A DNA stretch of 36,375 bases from the IMG/VR virus record IMGVR_UViG_3300013285_000035, positions 1 to 36,375 of that record. The stretch is one strand, 5' to 3'. Shown one piece after another: positions 30,900 to 36,375 of the stretch. Every line of letters begins with the position of its first letter. The first letter of the stretch is position 1. The notes beneath the pieces are model-generated. The model did not search any database. It saw only the letters and a list, made by a program, of their open reading frames with translations, and was not told the origin of the DNA. Source of the stretch: a virus. A program made the translations under genes and the position numbers.

Positions 30900-31604
30900 A
30901 TGGCAGCAGATGCATTCAATTCAGCGGGTGGATTTTCAACAGGGATACCACCGGTACCAGTTATCGACCTCAATGGTAATATCACGGCTCCGCGTGCTAC
31001 CATTGCAGGAAATATATCAGTAGGCGGTAATGCAGCAATATCAGGGTCTATCACTGCTACTAACTTTTATGGTAATGTTCAGGGCAACATCACTGCAAAT
31101 ATCAGTATCACCGGTCCTAATGGAGCATTATTATTCAACAGCTATGGCTTAGCCGCTACTGCTGACAGCATCAAATACAATCCGGATACTAAGTCCGTTA
31201 CTGTTGAGGAAAATTTCACTGCAAACAACTTTTCACTAGGATTAGGTGATAGCCAGTTTTACACAATTTCGTCGCTGGTGGCAACTACGAACAGTGCATC
31301 CGCAGACCAAGTACTTCATAAGGTATTAGCTAGTGCGGTTTGCTCAATGGATTATACTATCATTGCAACTGATGCCGTTGCAAACACAAGACAGACAAGT
31401 AAGTTAATTGCAGGTGTATTAGGGAATGATGTTGGGTATTACGAGTATGGAACAATTGACACACCGGCTGCAAGCCCGGGCGTGGGCGATTTTAAGGTTA
31501 ATTTTGAGCCAGGCAATTTTGGTGGAAATGTGACACTAACAGTCACACCGATGTCAGCCCATCTCACGAATTATAAGATTTTGATAACAAGCTATAAAGC
31601 ATAA
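30900..31604 (+). CDS. Small fibre-like virion protein (paralogue 1)
   Basis: The 234-aa protein begins MAADAFNSAGGFSTG, sharing the x-FNS-x-x-G-F/Y-S-x-G opening and a following VID with the next two genes. A repetitive IAGNISVGGNAAISGSITAT stretch suggests a beta-helical fibre. The C-terminal 85 residues resemble the C-terminus of the next protein (GDFKVNF...LTVTPMS...NYKILI), perhaps a trimeric tip domain. I chose ATG 30900 (GGGA 6 nt upstream) over an in-frame TTG at 30888 because it matches the paralogue starts. Confidence 0.75.
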   Translation: MAADAFNSAGGFSTGIPPVPVIDLNGNITAPRATIAGNISVGGNAAISGSITATNFYGNVQGNITANISITGPNGALLFNSYGLAATADSIKYNPDTKSVTVEENFTANNFSLGLGDSQFYTISSLVATTNSASADQVLHKVLASAVCSMDYTIIATDAVANTRQTSKLIAGVLGNDVGYYEYGTIDTPAASPGVGDFKVNFEPGNFGGNVTLTVTPMSAHLTNYKILITSYKA

Positions 31605-31624
31605 CAAAAATAAGGAAAATAAAA

Positions 31625-34039
31625 ATGGCAATAAGAACGTTTAATTCAGTTGGTGGTTTCTCGGTAGGTGAACTAGCTACTACAGTAATCGATAGTACCG
31701 GTATCGGTAGTTTCACTAGTATCAAGACAGACCATCTGTATTATGCAAATGGTAATGCTTGGGACTTGCAAGAAGCAGCAGGAAGTAATGGCTTCATTCA
31801 GTTCAACGTAAGCAACAACTTTGCAGCAACTGCAAATCTAACCTTTGTAACTAGTACTGACTATGCCAATAGTCTTGATGCATTCAGAGTCATTGGAAAT
31901 ATTTCTTCAAACAATATCTCGGCAAGCAACTCTATCTCGGCTATTGGAAACATTACTACTAACGGTAATTTCAGTGCTCAAGGTAATGTATCTATCGGTG
32001 GAAATGTGTCCATCACTGGAAACATGAGTGTTGGTACTATCACTGGTAACTTGATCGGTAACGTAACTGGTAACTTTGCTGGTAATGCGACTGGTAACTT
32101 TGCTGGTAATGCGACTGGTAACTTTGCTGGTAACTTCTCTGGTAACATCACTGGTGGTGCAACAATTTCTGCACCTGGATCTGATAAAGAAATAATTTTC
32201 AACGATGGTAACACCATTGAAGCAGCATCGGGATTTAAGTATTTCAAGGCTGATAGCAGTGTTGAAGTAACTGGTAATATCAAAGTAGGTGCAGTTGCAC
32301 ATATCGTAGGGAATGCTACCTTTGATAGCACATTGGACGTTACTGGTGCGGCAACATTAAGCAGTCTATCTGCAACTACTGGTTTGTTCTCAAGTACATT
32401 GGGTGTTACTGGCGCAGCTAACTTATCAAGTACGTTGAATGTTACCGGTGCAGCTAACTTGTCAAGCACATTAGGTGTTACTGGTGCAGTTAGTTTAGCA
32501 AACACATTAGGTGTCACTGGAGTCTCTACGTTAGCAAATGCAGTCATTACGACTGATGCATCTGTTGGTAATACACTAACTACAAAGAACTTAACAATCA
32601 CCGGTACTGTTACTGGTGACTTGAATCCTACTGTAAATTACGGTGGTAATCTTGGCAATGCAACTCATGCATGGAAAGATTTATGGTTGTCTGGCAGCAC
32701 TATTAATTTAGGCTCACAGACCCTATCATCTAATGTTAATGGTACTACATTGTCTGGTATCACTGCAATGACTACTGCGGTTATAACAGGTGTTAACACT
32801 ACCGCTGATGCATCGACTGGTGCTCTAGTAGTTGCCGGCGGAGTTGGTATCGGTGGAAATATCTATGTAACAGGTACTGCAAAATTAGAACATGATGTTC
32901 TAATTGGTAAGTCTGGTGCCGTTGCTAATGCAAACGTAACTGGTAAGTTACAAGTAGGCGGCGATGCTGCTATTACCGGTAATGCAGACATTACTGGTAA
33001 CATTACTATCACTGGTGACTTAACTGTTGGTGGTAATACAACCTATGTAAACACAACTAACACTAGTATCAAAGATGCTATCATTGATTTAGGCGGTGCT
33101 GGCTCAGGTGGTGATATTACTGGTTCGGCGACCGGTGATCGCGGTTTATTACTTCACGGTAGTAATTCAGTTAATCAGTTTGTAGGCTGGAGCACCGGCA
33201 ACAGCGAATTTCAGATGCTTACTGCTACTACACTACCCGGCGGCGTTGCAACAGGTAGTTTAGCAACTTTAAGAATTGACACATTACGTGGTACTCATGT
33301 ATATGGCACTATCGAAACTGATACTCAGCCTAACGTTAAAGTTATGCTAGGTCTTACTGATACTAATACCGGTAATGCAAACGTTACTCTTGGTAAAATT
33401 GCCACATTATATGCAAGTGGATTGAAGTACCCAACAGCAGACGGAGCAATTCCTGCATCTAATGAAGTTACAGTATTGAAAACTGATGGTGCTAACACCT
33501 TAGGATTCTCAACTATCCACACTGATAGAATTGCAAATGCTTCTAGCATGGTGATGGTTAACATAGACGGAAGCACTGATGTAACTGCAAATGGGGTATT
33601 ATCATTCAGTGTTATCAAAACTGGTGCTGCTGTAACTGGTGATTTAGCTGTCAGTGGTGTTGTTAACGTTCCTGCTGTTAATGCTCCTACAGTTAACACA
33701 TCTAAGGTGTCAATTGGTAGCACATTCATTTATTCAGCAAGGCTAGAAACTACTACGACAAGTGCTACTGTTATCGCAACTGTTGATTCTGGGACGTGCC
33801 GCGCAGTTGATTTCTTTGTTAAGGGTGAGAACACAAACGGTAGTAAGTATACAGTTGCGACTATTACTGCAATTTATTATGGTACCAACGTAGATTATAC
33901 AGTTCACAGTAAATTAAGTGCTGGTACTGGATCAGCCGGTTCATTTACTGTAGTATTGAGTGGTACTGACATACAGCTTATTGCTACTCCGACTAGTACT
34001 GCAAGCACGATCTGGGTTACCCAAATCAGAACTATATAA
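31625..34039 (+). CDS. Repetitive fibre-like virion protein (paralogue 2)
   Basis: This 804-aa protein starts MAIRTFNSVGGFSVGE, then carries G-N-rich repeats (NFAGNATG units), four 12-residue units of the STLGVTGAANLS type, and a module with SIKDAIIDLGG, DRGLLLHG, FVGWSTGNSEF that is familiar from T4-like fibre proteins. The C-terminal about 110 residues resemble those of paralogue 1. Overall it looks like a trimeric beta-helical fibre. ATG 31625 has AGGA 8 nt upstream and follows paralogue 1 by 20 bp. Location next to gp23 rather than the tail genes leaves open whether it decorates the head, whiskers or tail. Confidence 0.8.
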   Translation: MAIRTFNSVGGFSVGELATTVIDSTGIGSFTSIKTDHLYYANGNAWDLQEAAGSNGFIQFNVSNNFAATANLTFVTSTDYANSLDAFRVIGNISSNNISASNSISAIGNITTNGNFSAQGNVSIGGNVSITGNMSVGTITGNLIGNVTGNFAGNATGNFAGNATGNFAGNFSGNITGGATISAPGSDKEIIFNDGNTIEAASGFKYFKADSSVEVTGNIKVGAVAHIVGNATFDSTLDVTGAATLSSLSATTGLFSSTLGVTGAANLSSTLNVTGAANLSSTLGVTGAVSLANTLGVTGVSTLANAVITTDASVGNTLTTKNLTITGTVTGDLNPTVNYGGNLGNATHAWKDLWLSGSTINLGSQTLSSNVNGTTLSGITAMTTAVITGVNTTADASTGALVVAGGVGIGGNIYVTGTAKLEHDVLIGKSGAVANANVTGKLQVGGDAAITGNADITGNITITGDLTVGGNTTYVNTTNTSIKDAIIDLGGAGSGGDITGSATGDRGLLLHGSNSVNQFVGWSTGNSEFQMLTATTLPGGVATGSLATLRIDTLRGTHVYGTIETDTQPNVKVMLGLTDTNTGNANVTLGKIATLYASGLKYPTADGAIPASNEVTVLKTDGANTLGFSTIHTDRIANASSMVMVNIDGSTDVTANGVLSFSVIKTGAAVTGDLAVSGVVNVPAVNAPTVNTSKVSIGSTFIYSARLETTTTSATVIATVDSGTCRAVDFFVKGENTNGSKYTVATITAIYYGTNVDYTVHSKLSAGTGSAGSFTVVLSGTDIQLIATPTSTASTIWVTQIRTI
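32069..32140 (+). repeat. 24-bp tandem repeats in the fibre gene
   Basis: Units at 32069-32092 and 32093-32116 are identical (GGTAACTTTGCTGGTAATGC plus GACT), and a third, partly diverged unit is at 32117-32140. Each encodes GNFAGNAT. Recent slippage or unequal exchange is likely. Confidence 0.9.
32390..32533 (+). repeat. Four 36-bp tandem repeats in the fibre gene
   Basis: Units start at 32390, 32426, 32462 and 32498. They encode 12-residue units of the form S-S-T-L-G-V-T-G-A-A-N-L with gradual divergence, consistent with rungs of a beta-helix. Confidence 0.85.
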
Positions 34040-34042
34040 ATA
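34035..34042 (+). promoter_or_regulatory. Perfect T4-type late promoter for the third fibre-like gene
   Basis: TATAAATA, the exact consensus, overlaps the TAA stop of the previous gene (34037-34039). The start near 34049 leaves a leader of about 20 nt with AGAGA before the ATG. Confidence 0.75.
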
Positions 34043-34068
34043 GATGTATAAACTAAAAAGAGATACTC

Positions 34069-36375
34069 ATGGCAATTAAACAGTTTAATTCAGTAGCCGG
34101 ATACTCGGTGGGTGAAGACCCACGTAGTGTCATAGATGCCAATGCTAATGTAGCAGCTAACGCACTATCAGTTAGTGGTGATGCTAGCATTACTGGTAAC
34201 TTAGTAGTTAATGGTACTTTCACTTATCTTGAAAGTACTGTAACTTATGTAACCGACCCTATCGTTGAACAAGGTGGAGCCTCAAAAGGTAACGTCCTAA
34301 CATCCAACGATAATCATGACAGAGGAACAGTACTTCACTATTATGACGGCATTGCAAACAGTGCTGTCAATGCATTCATTGGCTGGGATAACAGTGCGTC
34401 AGAATTTGCATTAGCTAGCAACATAGCTCTTGCGGACAATAATGTCACATTCAACAAATATGGTAACTTGCGTGTTGATAACATCAACATGGCAGGTAGC
34501 ATTGTTGCTAAAGACGTTACTTCTACTGGCAACTTAGTTGTTACTGGAAGTATTTCTGCTACTGGTGGCTTTACCGGGGTGTCTGGTAATACTGTTCCGC
34601 TCGGTTCTGCTCTAGATGGTAACTTAATCAGCCCTGGCACAATTACATCATGGACATCAGCTACCAAAGTAACTGACGCAATCGATGACCTCAATGAGGC
34701 AATGGAAAATGTACGTAATAGCACATATGTAAAGAGTGTTGCATTCACCGGAACACCTACTGCAAGTGGAGTGGGTTCTACGGTAACGTTGGTAATTACT
34801 AGTGTTGGTAATCCAAATCGATATGATATAAATTGGGGCGATAGTAGCTACAGTAATGCAGTTTCTATTGTTAATCCTACTCACGTGTACACTACTAGTT
34901 CAACTACTCCATACACTGTAATCGTGCGTGGTTACAACAATGCAGGTGTTGGTACCGGTAGCGAAGCAACTGCTACTCAATCAAACTACATCACAATCTA
35001 TACAGCTAATCCTGTAGTAAGCTATAGTCTATACCGTGCAAGTACTGGCGGAACTGCTCTAACAGGCAGCACTCTGTATGCTTCAGAAGGTGAAACAATC
35101 TATCTTGAGAACTTGACAACCAATACTACTGGCGCAACTGTTACATATACAGTTAACTGGGGTGACGGAGTTACTGAAACTATCACAGGTGATAGTTCAG
35201 CGGGTGGAGTTGGCGGCGGTAGAAAGAGTCACGTTTATGCAACAGGTCAGAATTCTGGTACTGGAACAAAAACAATTACATTGACCCTAACTGCGCACAA
35301 TACAGCTACACCATCATATATTGCAACTGGTCCTAATAGTACTAGTGCAATCAAAGTGTACAATCCAAGTATCTCTGCACCAAACGGATTAGGTACAAAA
35401 ACTGTAACATTCAGTTCTAGCGTTGGTACTAGTCCATATCTTGCTGCTAACTTTGCTAACAATGCAGGTGGTGCAACAACTTATGTAGCTGGTGTAAGCG
35501 TTAACAGAACGATTGCTACTACTGGAACTATTGAAACAATAACATTGACTTCAGTTGCATATGACGGTGATAGCGGAGTGTTGAGTTCTATTGTAAATAG
35601 TGCTGACACTGGTAATATCACTCTTACTACTGCAAATAACGCGGGAACAAATGGTTCACTTGTATTAGTTGCTGAAAGTGATTATAACTTGTTGACTAGT
35701 GCAGGTGTTGCGACTACATTTGGTCTGTCAACTTACAGCCCTTCATTGTACAAAGGCTTCACTGCCAAAGTAGCTACTGCTGCATCTGGTACAAGTACCG
35801 GGTTAAACAACATGAAATTATCTCACAGCATTAGTGGTAACACTAATATCGTAGAGTTCATTAAAGATGATGTAATCTTAGCTCCAACTATTGACTTAAC
35901 TACTGCAACTCTTGCTAATGCAACGAATGGAACATATCGTTATATTTCAGGTGTGCCGTACTACAACACTGGATCTCCTACAATTACACTAGCTAGTGCT
36001 AACATCTATAACTGGATTGGTCAAACATACCAGAACACAGCTACCCCGTTTCAAATCGAAGCTGGTACAAATGATGAAAGCACAACTGGTAACGTAGTTA
36101 CTTCACAGACTAAAACGTATGCAAACTTAGATGGTGCATCAACATTCTTGTCTGGCGGAATACCAAAAGCTAATACTGGTAACACTGTTAGTAGCCCTTA
36201 TACAATCGGAAGTCAACCAATCAGTATTACTGCATCAAGTATTGCAGCAGTACAGACTGTTAAGTTTTTAGCTACTAACGTAAACGGTACTGGTTCATAT
36301 GCAACTCATGCTAAGAAAGTTCAAGTGTTTACTGCTGCGCCTACTGGATTCATTGAAGATAGTATTGCATGTGCA
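34069..36375 (+). CDS. Large fibre-like virion protein with PKD/Ig-like domains (paralogue 3), 3'-partial
   Basis: An open frame of 769 codons runs from ATG 34069 off the right edge. It starts MAIKQFNSVAGYSVGE like paralogue 2 and has the same fibre module (IVEQGG, DRGTVLHYYDG, FIGWDNSASEF) near residues 65-110. Two PKD-like Ig folds follow: YDINWGDSS...THVY (about 245-275) and YTVNWGDGV...SHVY (about 360-390). Further beta-rich Ser/Thr/Asn repeats continue to the edge. PKD and Ig domains on phage surface proteins are thought to bind carbohydrate or host surfaces weakly. The function is inferred; this may be a head or tail fibre. Confidence 0.8.
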   Translation, partial: MAIKQFNSVAGYSVGEDPRSVIDANANVAANALSVSGDASITGNLVVNGTFTYLESTVTYVTDPIVEQGGASKGNVLTSNDNHDRGTVLHYYDGIANSAVNAFIGWDNSASEFALASNIALADNNVTFNKYGNLRVDNINMAGSIVAKDVTSTGNLVVTGSISATGGFTGVSGNTVPLGSALDGNLISPGTITSWTSATKVTDAIDDLNEAMENVRNSTYVKSVAFTGTPTASGVGSTVTLVITSVGNPNRYDINWGDSSYSNAVSIVNPTHVYTTSSTTPYTVIVRGYNNAGVGTGSEATATQSNYITIYTANPVVSYSLYRASTGGTALTGSTLYASEGETIYLENLTTNTTGATVTYTVNWGDGVTETITGDSSAGGVGGGRKSHVYATGQNSGTGTKTITLTLTAHNTATPSYIATGPNSTSAIKVYNPSISAPNGLGTKTVTFSSSVGTSPYLAANFANNAGGATTYVAGVSVNRTIATTGTIETITLTSVAYDGDSGVLSSIVNSADTGNITLTTANNAGTNGSLVLVAESDYNLLTSAGVATTFGLSTYSPSLYKGFTAKVATAASGTSTGLNNMKLSHSISGNTNIVEFIKDDVILAPTIDLTTATLANATNGTYRYISGVPYYNTGSPTITLASANIYNWIGQTYQNTATPFQIEAGTNDESTTGNVVTSQTKTYANLDGASTFLSGGIPKANTGNTVSSPYTIGSQPISITASSIAAVQTVKFLATNVNGTGSYATHAKKVQVFTAAPTGFIEDSIACA

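Noticed and set aside
32069-32533. CRISPR-like or integron-like repeats
   Set aside because: The repeats are contiguous, keep the reading frame and encode beta-helix units; there are no unique spacers.

Overview
The window is the structural core of a T4-like myovirus genome (tailed phage, T4 superfamily). The evidence is a run of recognisable T4-group proteins: baseplate wedge gp6, gp25 and gp53, a gp5-type hub OB domain, late sigma factor gp55, recombination nuclease gp46/gp47, gp26-type tail chaperone, portal gp20, prohead core, protease gp21, scaffold gp22 and major capsid protein gp23. In addition, octamers of the form NATAAATA, the T4 late-promoter motif, sit just upstream of many genes on both strands. 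Moderate A+T content, very large Ala/Pro/Ser-rich baseplate proteins and cyanophage-like gp6 and fibre modules suggest an environmental (aquatic) relative rather than a coliphage. No photosynthesis or other auxiliary metabolic gene and no convincing tRNA was seen, so the host cannot be named.

Layout. Positions 1-14545, minus strand: a tail/baseplate operon read right to left as gp48-like tail-tube protein, gp53, a 1044-aa structural protein, gp5-like hub, gp25, gp6 and a large structural protein that runs off the left edge. Positions 14546-14674: a divergent control region with back-to-back late promoters inside a palindrome, plus a host-type promoter. Positions 14675-18728, plus strand: gp55, gp47, gp46. 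Positions 18729-20895: an accessory island with a GIY-YIG/NUMOD3 homing endonuclease whose start is locked in a perfect 20-bp hairpin, an unknown small protein, and about 600 bp without an ordinary gene but full of hairpins. Positions 20896-21947, minus strand: gp26 and a small gp51-like ORF, with a probable -1 frameshift joining them. Positions 22022-30766, plus strand: tape measure with an M15 peptidase domain, portal, small basic protein, prohead core, protease, scaffold, major capsid protein, ending at a strong terminator. Positions 30900-36375, plus strand: three related fibre-like proteins, the last running off the right edge.

How it fits together. gp55 would direct phage-modified RNA polymerase to the NATAAATA promoters that drive the baseplate, tail, head and fibre genes. 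gp46/47 supply recombination-dependent replication, which in T4 is tied to late transcription. The head block makes a prohead (gp20 portal, core, gp22 scaffold, gp23 shell) matured by gp21. The tail block makes the baseplate, and the gp26/gp51-like pair probably chaperones the tape measure encoded divergently next door. The most unusual points are the hairpin with an internal late promoter at the endonuclease start, the predicted gp26/gp51 frameshift, and the hairpin-rich interval at 20354-20884.
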